From NCBI GenBank assembly GCA_963556695.1, contig CAUWAG010000018.1, forward strand, positions 4,650,001 through 4,714,000: a DNA stretch of 64,000 bases. Reading direction: 5' to 3'. Positions 1 to 12,034 of the stretch are shown piece by piece. The position numbers and the translations under genes are program-made. Every line of letters begins with the position of its first letter. The stretch's first letter is position 1. This stretch comes from Anthostomella pinea. Taxonomy: Eukaryota; Ascomycota; Sordariomycetes; Xylariales; Xylariaceae. The notes beneath the pieces are model-generated. The model saw nothing but the letters and a program-made list of their open reading frames with translations, searched no databases and was not told the origin of the DNA.

Positions 1-3000
1 AGTCTGGTTCTTGAACCCGGTAGTCCCGCCTATTAGACTCAGAGACTATTGTGGTGGCAGTGGCTGATGCCGCGCGGACGCGACGCCTGTGAAGCTTCAC
101 ATTGTGCATCATATCACGGCATGCTGGTTGGCCGGTGAAGCTGCTAAGCATTGCAGCGTACACTTCCATGTGCCATTCAAGAAAGCGACCTGGATCGCAC
201 TACAAATCAGAAATTGGTAGGATTTATGACTCTGCTTCTCTGACGGATTCGTTGCCTGGTGTTCTCACCATCAGCTTAACTTGCATTGTGAGAAGGATCT
301 GGATGGCACCCGGCCCGAGGCGAAGCAGGTGATGAAGGTTGTAGGGCATCAAAGGAGCAAAACGCGTCTGCGAAGGCGTTGATTCGGGTGATGCCGATAA
401 TGCAAACCAGCTGTAGCATTCAAGGCTCGCCATGCCTTGTCTTCGCTCTCGTCGATGTCCTACAGGAACAGCTTTCCGTTCCTGGATGTTGGGTATTCCG
501 ATGTGTTTCAGCCTGGGTATACCACTATCGAATGCCCGTGATTGCAGGAGACGATAGTAAAGCAAACCCATGCCGACAGTCCCAGCAGTCCAGGTCGGTC
601 CTGTGACCTGGCATTAGTCTGGAGGGTGTGAGGCCTGTATCCAGAAACATGGCCGAGCAAGGGTCGGGACCGTCATCTCGGGGAAAACACGAGACAAGCG
701 CTCCAGGACGCGTTTGAAGACAATCGTTGGGGGGAATCTACGGGTGCGATGAGTAGAATGGGTGATGACTTGTGTAGTTAGATCCGATGGCCTGGCTCAT
801 GATGTTTTGCGGCAGCGCAATATTATGAAGAGGCCATAGTAGGAAAGTCAATATTGATAGCGCATAACGGATAAGATCAGCAGTATTCGCACCAAACCAA
901 CGGCGGCATGGACGATGACCGAATCAAGGGCAGCGAGGCGGGATGAGGCGGCATTTCCCGCATTTCTAACCAGAAGCAGGAGGATGAAACAGGCGCCTCT
1001 TGCTCGTGAATAGCTGATCATCGGTTTGGAGGACATGTTTTGCCGCGGGACCGGTGGTGTCTATTCAAAATCATAACGGCTTCGTTCATTACTAGATGCG
1101 ACTGGCGCAAGAGGCAAGCGGGCACGCAGCTCGTCGAATGGTCTCAGATCAATGCAATCAATGTCCTGCAGCGTTGACTGTCACACCCTTCTTACCACAC
1201 CATGGGATATCTTGGTGCGATGTGCCTTTCAATCGGCGCGGGATTGCCCGTCTGGCTAATGATTGCGCATTGTGTCGGTTGACGCAGGAATTGACTTCGC
1301 AGTAGGGGTGGACTGTATGCTCGAACGTGATGTACCTAGATATTTCGTAACTCACGTCTGAAGGTGTCAGCCCCCCCTTTACTTGGTGCACGACGCAGTC
1401 AATTCCTCGGCATGCGCTCTGTCGGAGATCCGTTGGAAAAGGAGGAGGGGGGGGTGGCGGAGGGGAGGCACTAGCAGAGGGAAGATCCGCCACTCATAAC
1501 CCTGGTTTCATCCAAGAGAGCCACGCGAGAATGATGGGGTGTGGTGCCAGTCTGCCAGATGAAGAAGCGTTGCTGACATGCGTTTGTCTCCTTTGGCAAT
1601 CTCGTTCCCAGTGCGGCCGAGCTAGGGTCAAATAGAGTGATCGACGGCGCCCGAGATGGGAAAGGCGCCATTGCAAACGCCATCGCGGGGGGATGTTCCA
1701 TGCTTCTGGTGTTCTGTCACCTGTGTACATCGCCAACTGGTGGTGACTGGTGAGCAACTTCTACATCTGAGCCACGAGCAGCCTGGCCCTGAAAGATTGT
1801 CGATAATGTAAGAGAAACAGGATCTAGAAATTGGCGATTGGTGTGTACCCCCTTTTGGCATTATCTTTCTTTCAGTAAGCAAACATAAAAGGAGTGGGTC
1901 GCATTTAGCATGGACTTGCTACTGCACAACTCTCGGGTATTTCTGTCATCTTGTTTGCGGGGACAAAGTCTATAGTAAAAGTATTTCCAGAATGCCATCT
2001 GGAATAGTCCGTGTACTGTGTAGAAAGACCTATCCTAATCATTGCCGAATGCCTAGGCAGTGGAAAACTCCAGTATGATGGCAGATCAATGTCAAGCTCC
2101 AAGCTGTGCTTCCTGAACCAGGAAGAAACAGCTCAGGGTATGACAGGTCATGCTTGTATGCTGTGGTGATGTGCAGTGCTTCATATGTGACCGATCTCTG
2201 ATATGGAAGATCTTGATGCGTGCTGTTGCCTCCGGGCAGTAATGTAGCACTGCTTGACAGTCGGTCTCACAGCTTCAAAGATGAAGCTACAGCAGCAGAA
2301 AAACATGCCTTATCAGAGCACACACAGGTCATACTAGAGTCTTCTCAGAGCTTGCAACTGAGTGACATCTCGGAGGTATCTTCAGAACTGAGAAAGGCAA
2401 ATCGCGTCTGACGTGTCGGGTGGTCGTGACTCTGTTGATATGATAAGCTGGAGTATTCCCCGTCCATCCTGTGGGCATCACAGGTCACATACCGGCCATA
2501 GAGACAGATAGCGTGTGAACATTGTAGGTACGCGACAACGCGTCGAGCCCGTACATGTGGTTCACATGAACGTGATCACAACCTCACTGCTGTGCAGACC
2601 TGCCCGGACATTCACAGATGCACACCAAAGCGATCCCTGTTTGATTGCCTTTTGGTCCAATACCAGCCTAGCGCGTCTCTTGGAGTACCCCTGAAATGGA
2701 TGCCACCCCCCTAGCCCCCTACTGCTAGCACCACCACGTTCGTAGTAGCGCTGCTAGCCCCTGGAGAGTGCTTGCCTGGATGTGCCTGGCATCGGGTACC
2801 TGGCAAGCCTGGGGCCGCTGGGACGTGCCTGGCTGTCATTAAAGATCGCCCCATTGTGACTACATAGTAGGTACCGTAGCGCACCGGGTCTGGCTTGCAC
2901 CAACGCCGACCGATTAACCTGCCTTGCCGAATCAAAAACAAACAGCGCCTGGCTTTACCTTATCGCTTGCCACCCCGAAATTTCACCTGGACCTCACCCC

Positions 3001-3458
3001 TAAACCTGACTTTCTCTGTTTTCCCGTCCTTGCGATCCTGATCTGACTGGACCACCGAGTCACCGACCGATCGAACGCAACCGACTGACCCGGCCGTCCT
3101 TCTTTTCGTCTATCTTTCTGTCTGGTCTTGCGATTCACAAGGCATCGTTCCGCGACGCTGCACTTGCGACATATGACGCACTCGTCCTAATCCGCCCGCC
3201 CAGGTTGAAGGGTTACTGACCCGTCCACGGGCTCTGTTTGGCTCGGCTGAGTGTCGTTCGGGAGTGTCTTGCCTCTTGAGTGGTTTGCATTCCTTAACCG
3301 ACGGGCGAACGAGTATTGCGATCACCCGCTCCCGTTCCTGCGACTATCCAGTCAGCTTTTCTCCCGCCGCTCACTCGCACCTTGGCGTGCGAACATCAGG
3401 CGTTTGGTTATCTTGTGCTTTGGCATTCAAAGTATTGGCGGTTGCCCTCGACGCCATC
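1..3458. other. No supported gene; upstream region of the kinesin gene
   Basis: Open frames here are short, overlap on both strands and show no family motif, signal peptide or convincing splice pattern. The last ~450 bases before position 3459 are pyrimidine-rich, as is common in fungal promoters and 5' leaders, and probably hold the kinesin promoter. I could not identify RNA genes or repeats. Confidence 0.5.
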
Positions 3459-6400
3459 ATGGCCTCGTCGCCACCTTCATCACCTGGCAACCTGCCACCA
3501 AGACCATTGAGCGCCATGGTCAAGCCGTCGCCCAGGAGTAATAGTCGTCTGAGTATGACCAGCAAGGCCGGCGGTGGTAGTCGAGCATCTGACGAAGATG
3601 GAGGACGTACCGCTGTCAGAGTCGGTATGTTTTTGCTGCCCATTACTCGCCCATCCCGCCATCTTGCAAACCAGTACTGTGAAGCTGACCATCCTGTTCG
3701 GAACAGCTGTTCGCGTGCGCCCGCCGTTAAACCCCAACGATCCTGGCTTCGAACTCATTCCTCAACGTTTTCAGAGATCCATGGTCCAGACGACATCCGA
3801 CACCAGTATATCCATTGATGCCCCGCAAGGCAAGAAGCTCTTCGTCTTCGACCGCGTTTTCAGCCCAGATGTCACGCAAGAAGGAGTCTGGGAATATCTG
3901 CATGAAAGTGTCAATGCGTTCCTACAAGGCTACAATGTCTCGCTGCTTGCCTATGGTCAATCTGGTGCTGGCAAGTCCTACACGATGGGCACTTCGGGAC
4001 CTACAGAACAGGATGACCTCGAATCCATGGGTATGTCGTATATTTCTGTGACTCGAACCTAACCATGACTTTAGTTCATCTTCTGCCTCCCGAGTACTTG
4101 ATGCTGACATACTTGACTTCAGGAGTGGTCCCACGTGCTGCGACGGCTTTGTTTGAGAAACTCGATGGACCTTCGCGCGAACAGCGGAATTCAAATCGCA
4201 ACTCAATGTCACAACTGAGAGCACCATCGCGTTACTCAATGCAGTCTCCTACACCCAGGGGCGAAAAGAATTGGCAGCTGAAAGCCACTTATGTGGAGAT
4301 CTACAATGAGCAATTGCGTGACCTGCTTATGCCAGATCACATTCCACAGCATGAGCGAGGCAACGTCACTATTCGGGAAGACCAAAAAGGAAACATCATC
4401 CTCACTGGCCTCCACCAGATTGACATCAACTCCGCGGAAGACCTTATGAACGCCCTCAATTTCGGCTCATCAATTCGGCAGACTGACGCGACAGCCATAA
4501 ACGCGAAGTCATCACGTTCCCACGCTGTCTTCAGTCTAAACCTTATCCAGAAGAAACCCAAGCCTCAAGGGGCCCAGGGAGCAGAGAAGCGCTTCTCAGT
4601 GCCCGTTGAGGCATTGACGGGCGGAGAGACCTGGGTTACCACGGATAGCAAGTTGCACTTCGTCGATTTAGCCGGCAGCGAGCGTTTGAAGAACACGGGT
4701 GCCCAGGGAGAGCGGGCCAAGGAGGGTATATCCATCAACGGCGGTCTTGCTGCTTTGGGCAAAGTCATCTCGCAGCTTTCGTCGCGCCAGTCTGGCTCGC
4801 ATGTTTCTTACCGGGACTCGAAGTTGACCAGACTTCTGCAGGACTCGCTGGGCGGCAATGCTATTACCTATATGATCGCCTGTGTGACCCAGGCAGAATT
4901 TCACCTAAGTGAGACGCTCAACACCGTCCAATATGCGCAGAGAGCCCGAGCGATCCAAAGCAAACCTCGAATCCAGCAGATAGAGGAGGGAGACAAGCAG
5001 GCCATTATTGAGCGCCTGAAGGCCGAAGTTTCCTTCCTGCGCGAGCAGATCCGGAACTCGGAACACCGCGGTGGGGGTGAAAGGCGCACCGCGGTGGCAA
5101 ACGAGAGGTCCGAGAGGCAGAACGAGCGGGAGGCCGAACTGCAAAACCAGCTGCTGGACACGCAGGAGAATTATAACACCTTGAGCCAGCGCCATGCTAA
5201 GCTCATTGCGGAAATGGCCAGGGCCCGGGATAATGAGGCTGCTGAGAATCACACCCTAGACGAAGCCTTGGGCGATACAGCGACCGAGCGGCTGAACCGG
5301 TCCAACTCTTTCGCTCAGGCCGTCGAGCAGGTCGTTCTGGAGTACGAGAAAACCATCCAAACTCTCGAGCAGTCCCTCTCCAGCACACGGGCCTCCCTCT
5401 CAAACACCGAAACCGATCTGCTGGAGAAAGAGACGAAATGTGCCTATGTTGAGACCATCAACACACAACTGCAGAGCCGTCTACACAAGCTGATGGATCG
5501 TGAAGCCAACACCGAAAGCTATCTTCAAGATTTGGAGACCAAGCTCGACGGACAGACATCTGGCGAAGAGAAGAATGCCTCAATCATCATTGAACTTCGC
5601 AAGGAGCTTGCCAGAATTCGAGAAAATGAGACTGCTGCCGAAGAGTACATCACAACTCTGGAGGAGAGGTTGGCTGAATCGGACCAGGACCAGGAGCTGA
5701 TGCAACGAGAAATGGATCGCCTCGAGCAGGTCATTGAACGTCAACGAAGTTTGGGGAAGCTGGACAGTCTTCTTTGTGAATTGGACAACATCCGAGAGGA
5801 TGGCAAGCAACCCGATGCTGAAACCGAGGTTAGCAATGGCACCGGACACCGACGCACTTTCTCCGACCGGTCAAGCAAAAGCCACATGAGCCGCGCAAGC
5901 CAAGGACCCCGCGAGTTTCTGCCCAAGGTTTCAGAAGGCACCGAGGATGAAGTTAACGACCCCTCTACTGAGAAGGTCGCCGATGGCGTTGATGAGTCTC
6001 CAGAATCTACCACCAGCCTGAAGGAAAAGTCTGAAGACGCCGAATACCCACCGCAAAGTCCTGCCCAGAGCCAATTCGTCAACGACAAGCTCGAGAGTGT
6101 CACCCAAGAACTGGTTCACCTGCGCGTTGAACACGAGACGAGCATTACCGAGTACGACATGCTTCAAGCCAAGTATGAAGAAGCTTTGCGAAATCTGGCT
6201 GAGCTGCAGGATCAGGTTGACGAGGCCCGACACCCAGGCAGACAACGTGACTCCCTCTTGTCGGTCACATCCCCCACGGAGACGAGACCGCCTTCCTTCT
6301 TATCCGACACGAAGTCCGCCCACGTCAAGAATGGGATGCGCTTATCGTCACGGTCGCTCTCTTCGGAATTGTCCTCCGCCTTGGAATCCCCAGCTACTAC

Positions 6401-8895
6401 GGATACTATGGAGACTGAAGCCGCAGAAGGTCCCAAGCCTTCGGTGTCTAGCGAGACTCTTACAGCACAAGTCTCATCCCACGAGGCACTGGCTGTTGAG
6501 TTGGACAAGCTCAAGCTGCTCGCCAGCGAGAAGGAAGCGGCCGAGAGGGAGCTTGCCGAGAAGTATGCTCAGCTCGAAGAGAAGCACCAAGAAACTTTGG
6601 ATGTGGTCGAGGAGCTCAAGACTGAGGTCGCCAAGGCCAGATACGCCGAACCAAGTTCTCCGCGGACTGCAACGCCAGTGATTCGCAGGAAGTCCAGTCA
6701 GAACATGATGATCATCGACCGTGCCCACCGATCATTTGCCGCCCTTCGAAATATCGCCGCAGACAACTTTGAAGGCCATACCGATACTATGCAAAACTTT
6801 GAGCTGAATCTGAATGCTGCCATGCACGAGTTGCACGCTAGGTCCGAGCGTATTCAGGAGCTTGAAGCTGACGTTGCCAACGCCAAGAAGGAAATGGAGA
6901 CAAAGATGACCATCATCTCAGGCTTGACTCGTGAACGGTCAAGTATGTCGTCCAGTCCGATGGACATTTCCGTGGTGGCGACGATGAGAGATCAGCTCGA
7001 GCAGAATGAGCAACGACTTCAGGAGATGCATGAATCGCATGGTCGTCGCGAGAAGGAACTCATGGCTGAACTGGAGGCTCTCCGCGCTTCCGTCAACGAA
7101 GCTGCCGAAGCGAGGTCGAAGTCGACCGCGCAGACACAAGAAAGCAACGACCGCGACGAGGAACTGCGCGCTGCTCACCAGAAGAAGATTACTGACCTCG
7201 AGACTGAACTCAGCGGATGGGAAGGTAAACATCAGACTACTCTTGAATCGATGCAGGCCACAGAGAGGCAAATGAAGCAGACGATTATGGAACTCGAAGC
7301 CCATGTCGCTGATGTCAATGCGAGATTCGATGAAGCCCAGAACAAGGAAACCAGGAGTGGCGACGAGGCCAAAGAGGCCGAATTAAAGCATCAAAACCTC
7401 GTTACGTTCCTTCGCAATGAGATCGATGAGTACAAGACTATCATCAACAGCAACTCCACCAAGGTTGCCGAGTTGGAACAATCACACTCTTCTGCAAGGA
7501 CACAGCTGGAAGAGGCGACCCAGGCGAGGGATCTAGCCTCGGCGGAAGCTAACAATCACAAGGAACTTGTGTGCCGTCTTGAAACCCAGATCGCCGCGCA
7601 TGAGAACGCGCTCAAGTCCCACGAAGAAAGCCTACAGGATTTGCACTCCAATCATGCTAGAGACATCGAAAGCATCAGAGCGAGTTCCAAGGCGGACTAT
7701 GACTCGCAGCTCAATGTACTCATGTCCGAGCATGCCGAGAATATCAAATTGCTAGAGAGCGATGCTTCTGAAGCCCGCGAGGAGCTCATGAAGGTCGCCA
7801 CGCAAGTAGCTTTCGCTCTTGGCTTGGACGTTAGCGTCGAAAGGATCTCTGAACGCATCGAAGACTTGGTCGCAGACCACAAGGCCCTGGGTGCCGAGCA
7901 ACAGAGAACGGCGGAGCTCGAGGGCCACGTCGACGAACTTTCGACTATCAACAACACCATCATGCGAGATCTTGAAGCTGTCAAGTCTTCTCTCAACGAC
8001 ATGCTCCGTGTAGATGGCGAGAACATGAAGAGCCCGTACCCTTCGGTCAATGAGCAGCTAGCAGTCATCAAGAAGAAGATACATGATCTTGAGAACCGAA
8101 ACAAGAAGCACTCGCGATTGGTCGAAGAATTGGAAGATCAGCTCCAGACGAACTACGACCAAGCCCAGATCACCACGAATCGGCTGTCTACGCTTCAAAC
8201 AGAGCGCCATGCGCAATTGGAAGAAGCTACCAATGCGAAGTACAAGGCGGAGGTTGAGTTGGAGGCCATCCGGCAAGAAATGCTCGCCCTACAGGTAAGA
8301 TTACCACCTGTTTCTAGGTTGCTGTATTTGGCTAACAGGGTTATAGGCTCGCATGGAGGATCCTGCGGATGCACCCAAGCGAACCAGCTCGATGAGCTCT
8401 CAAGTACGCAAGACAGCCTCGGTTTCATCTTTGCCGTCACCGCCCCCAGCGATACCCCTTCCCCCTCTGCCGGCTGGTGGAACTACCTCGCCTGTGCCAC
8501 CAACGCCCACTGGTGGTCGACCGCTTAGTAACGATCTTGCGGCTCAAAATCGGGACGACCAAGAGGCACGCCTTAAAAGCATCGAGAGGCATCTGAACGC
8601 CGAGAGACAGCTCACCTCAACTTTGGAAGAGGCCCTGACAGACCTGGAGCGCCAGTCCAACAAGGTCAAGGCTGACTGCGAGGCCTGGAAGAAGCGTGCA
8701 CAGGAGCTCGAGTCCGACATTAAGGAATTGAAGGAGAAGCCACAGCAAGACAACCGATGGCGAGAGAGTATGCACCAGATCGAAGAAGAGCGGAAGAAGC
8801 GCCAGGAGTCCGAGAGAGCTCGTGCTCACCTTGAGGAACGCATGAATGCCATCAACAACAAAAAGAAGAAGAAGGGCAGCCTCAACTGCTTCTAG
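3459..8895 (+). CDS. Kinesin, probably kinesin-4 (KIF4/KIF21-like)
   Basis: Microtubule motor protein: it hydrolyses ATP to walk along or regulate microtubules. Exons are 3459-3624, 3707-4030, 4123-8294 and 8347-8895; the three introns start GTATGT, GTATGT and GTAAGA and all phases agree, giving 1736 aa. The motor domain spans roughly residues 52-450, with VRVRPP near 58, the P-loop GQSGAGKS at 139-146, switch I SSRSH near 295 and switch II DLAGSER near 346. The stretch ERAKEGISINGGLAALGKVI after switch II resembles kinesin-4 chromokinesins. Two low-complexity inserts interrupt the motor (about residues 180-212 and 308-335). Residues ~450-1730 are mainly heptad-rich coiled coil with Ser/Pro-rich breaks. 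The protein ends in a lysine run followed by GSLNCF; the cysteine is second from the end, so this is not a CAAX box. The ATG at 3459 is chosen because it opens the frame spliced into the motor. Family is firm; subfamily is inferred. Confidence 0.93.
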
Positions 8896-10336
8896 TTCCG
8901 GGGTTGGTGCGCAGTACTTTTGACGGCTCTCTTCCTCCTGGTCGTTGTCTGGCTGGTGCATCGTCTCACCATCCGGTCTGCCTGATTTTCTGCATTGTCT
9001 TGCTTTTTGGCACGGTTTACATCTGGCAAGGAGTTCAAGGAGCTACATTTCTGCCGCCTTCTTCTTGCCTTGCTGCTCACTTCTACAACCCCCCTTGGCA
9101 TTCACGATCTATCCTTGGCTTGGATGCTACGGAAAGATCTTCCTTGCGTACTTCCCCCGATTTTTTCTTCGTCACGACACGAAGTACGCACATTGCGCAC
9201 GAACTGGACGGTACACGACATGAAGAGCAAATGGCATGTGTACATTGGAATGAAATGCCATTCGAGCACATACATAAGGTTGTTGAACCTCCGAACCTTT
9301 TCCCCTTCTTTGTCATTATCTTGCACCTACAGAAAGGGGAGGAGAGAGCTGTGCTAGGCTCAGGCCTGAATTTGTTTTTATAAAGAGATACCACTCGTGT
9401 TGTCATGTTGTTTTCTGATGTCCAGTTCTACTTCACCTCGTGCGTGCGCCGATCGTTGCATACTCCCTCTTCTAATCGCCGCTCTAATAAAGACCGTGTC
9501 GGTCATCTGAGTTGCATTGTTGATGTTGTGGAGTTGTTTGAGAGCATGGCTTCTCTGTCATGTTGGCTCAGGGGGTAGTTTTGACACGGCCTTCGTGCCT
9601 TGGGCTTGGGGTGGTCACCTGTCTTCCCTGTGTGGAAATCGCGGTATACCGGCCCGCTTGCCCTGCTGTTCTATATAAGCTCTGATGAATGTAACATTAT
9701 TGTCTTGTCTACTATATTGAGTTCCCTCGTATGTCCCTGTGATGCTGTCGTGATATGAGCCTCTGCTGATGGTTTTGCTATTATGCATCCCCCTGTTCGT
9801 ATCACTACGGGTTCGGGAGCGTGTCAACACGGCTCCGACGATTGAAACCCTTCTTGGTGACTTGGCTCTTCAATAAGCGCTGGACAGTCATGCGAGCTAT
9901 GTATGATCTGCTCCCCGAACATTGATAAGGTCGAGATGACCGCATGTGGCCGCGGATGTTTAACTGGAGGTCACCACCGGGACGTATCTCCCGCAAGGTT
10001 TTCTTCCCTGCTCTTCTCCGGAGGTCGCTCTCCGCTCTTCGTCGATGCAGCTCAACAGCAATGACTTCGCCTGGTCTTGTGTAGATACGACTGCCAAGCC
10101 CCATCGCCGCTGGAGAAAGGATTCGAACCTAACTGGCATTGTACGTCCACATTCGTCGTGCAATGCTCATCGGGTATGATGTCTTGATAGTGATGGTGCT
10201 CCCTGCCGCGCTCTCGAGTTTCAAGACAGATTAAGTAGGTAGTCTGGGTTCGTGTCTTAATATTATTGTGCTAACGCCGCGTCCTTGAGGTTCAAATTAG
10301 GTTAGGTGAGTAGTGTCGCTGAGTGTGGCTCGGTGT
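8896..10336. other. Kinesin 3' region and intergenic DNA
   Basis: This stretch holds the presumed 3' UTR of the kinesin gene, then intergenic DNA. A tRNA B-box-like string at 10119-10129 (minus strand) has no matching cloverleaf. No gene is supported. Confidence 0.4.
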
Positions 10337-10669
10337 TGCGTGGTCGACCTCTCCAGCTCCAGCAACACTTGATGAACGTGGAGCGCGCAAGGGTCGGAAC
10401 TATTTGCTGTTGGCGTAGCAAACTTGGTGTGAGATAGGAGAGCGGTGTATATGTGAGATGGAAGGATGTGTCTGGTGTTCTCCTGTGCTGCTGGATTTGG
10501 TGGTATTATCGGTGCTTGCGTGGGTCGACTTCTCCAGCTCCAGCAGCACTAGATGAAGGAGGAGCGCACAAGGCTCGGAACTGTTCCCCTGATGCTGTAG
10601 CAAATATCATGAGAGCTAGAGGAGCGGTATATATGTGAGATTGAAAGATATGCCTGGTGTTCTCCCGTG
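10337..10669. repeat. Imperfect tandem duplication, unit about 180 bp
   Basis: Positions 10337-10487 and 10516-10669 are clearly related copies. Both run from a GCGTGG(G)TCGAC start through TCCAGCTCCAGCA, GAACT, GTAGCAAA and a GAGCGGT(G/A)TATAT block to CTGGTGTTCTCC(T/C)GTG. Differences are mainly substitutions plus small indels. A weaker third GCGGTGTATATATG block occurs near 10789. The repeats lie 0.3-0.6 kb upstream of the LysM gene and may be its promoter region, but no function is shown. Confidence 0.75.
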
Positions 10670-10981
10670 GTATCGTGGCTGCTGTTGGTGGGCGCAAGAC
10701 TACCTCGTCCCCTTTTCATCCGTGGATGGGGTGTTTGCCATTTCAAGGGCCTAATAAGACCTGACACGAAGCGTGAGTCGCTAAATTCGCGGTGTATATA
10801 TGGGACGAGAGATAGAAGAACAATCCTTAGAATGGGCGAAGGACTTGTGTATATCTAGGTGGCCGTTCTGGCCGTTCTGCCGTTCTGGCCGACTGCGTGG
10901 GTTGGGTAAAAGGGCAAGCATACATCAAGGATACCCACAGACGCTCTCCAGTGAAACGCATCACGATCACAGTCCTCGACC

Positions 10982-12034
10982 ATGTTCACCAGTTTCCTCC
11001 TCGTTATCATCCTCGGTTGGGTGGGCCCCTCCAACGCGACCACTACTCCTTGCCCGCTGCAGCCAGGAGCCGTCACCAACTGCGAGACCTGGCAGCTTGC
11101 CGAGCATGGAGACACGTGCTGCTCTCTTGCTGATGAATTCCAACTGGACGATCAAGCCTTCCTTGGCATGAATCCGCAGCTACGTGGCGATTGCCTCAAC
11201 AACTTCTTGGAGGGCTTCTGGTATTGTGTTTGTACGGGGTCACCAGCGCAGGCTACACCTTACACCACTGTCACTACGACTGTGACCGTCATGGTATCTT
11301 GCCAGCAGTCGTCTTCTCTCCTCGACCATTGCTCCCACACGTCAGTTGCATCGACGAGCTCGAGGACTTAATCGACATCTTCCATCAGCCACCTGCCGCC
11401 TTCATCAAGCTCGTCTACGGTCCAGATCAGTACCTCTTCGTTGGCATTGACATCAAGCTCCAGCATCTTTTCTTCGACATTGTCGACGAGCTCTTCGAAG
11501 TCAATACATATCAGCTCCGTGTCATCTTCTAATAGCTCAGCCGCATTGATTACTACTTCTTTGCTGCCTTCAACTTCTTCGTCCCTGAGTCCACCAATGT
11601 CGTCGACGCAGCCTACTTCCACCCTATCGACCACATCGAAGAAGTCAACGAGCACCACGAGTACCGTGCCACCGCACACTACTTCGCCGACATGCGTCGC
11701 ACCCTCCATCCCCGCGTGTACTAAAGATTACTGTTACGCAAACTTATTCCAGCAAGGAACTTCGGACCGGGCCCACGTCACCTCCCTCCGCGACGCGCAC
11801 ATGCACACCCTACGCTGCGAGGTCAATGCGACCTTGCTATTCAACTCGTTCGAGAGCGCAGTAAAGCCCACGGACACGGTGCATTGGCCGAACTTTTTGG
11901 ACCTCGATTGCGCGACCAAGGTGTCGCCTACGACTACCATCATCCATGCCGCGTACGTGTGGCTGAGCTCGCTGTGCTCTTGTTTCACCCACGATGAGTT
12001 CACCCGGACACTCCACCCGTCGATGAGCATCTGA
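10982..12034 (+). CDS. Secreted LysM-domain protein with Ser/Thr-rich linker
   Basis: LysM domains bind chitin and related N-acetylglucosamine polymers; secreted fungal LysM proteins act outside the cell. Residues 1-19 form a hydrophobic signal peptide. Residues ~34-82 fit one fungal LysM module with paired cysteines: a C-E-T-W start, GDTCCSLADEF, MNPQL and a closing YCVC. A Thr-rich then long Ser/Thr-rich linker follows, then a Cys-containing C-terminal region I do not recognise. One in-frame TAA at 11369-11371 interrupts an otherwise continuous frame, and the Ser/Thr-rich composition continues unchanged on both sides. A 48-nt GTCAGT...CAG intron (11341-11388) would remove the stop and keep the frame. 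The alternative is a premature stop giving a 129-aa LysM-only protein. The 3' end is also uncertain because cysteine-containing coding character fades near 12000. Confidence 0.72.

Noticed and set aside
1158..1493. Minus-strand frame starting with a proline run
   Set aside because: The proline run comes from a GGGGAGG-type simple stretch; the rest has no recognisable content.
10119..10129. tRNA B-box-like string (minus strand GGTTCGAATCC)
   Set aside because: T-stem pairs at only three positions, and no acceptor or D-arm partner is present at the right distance.
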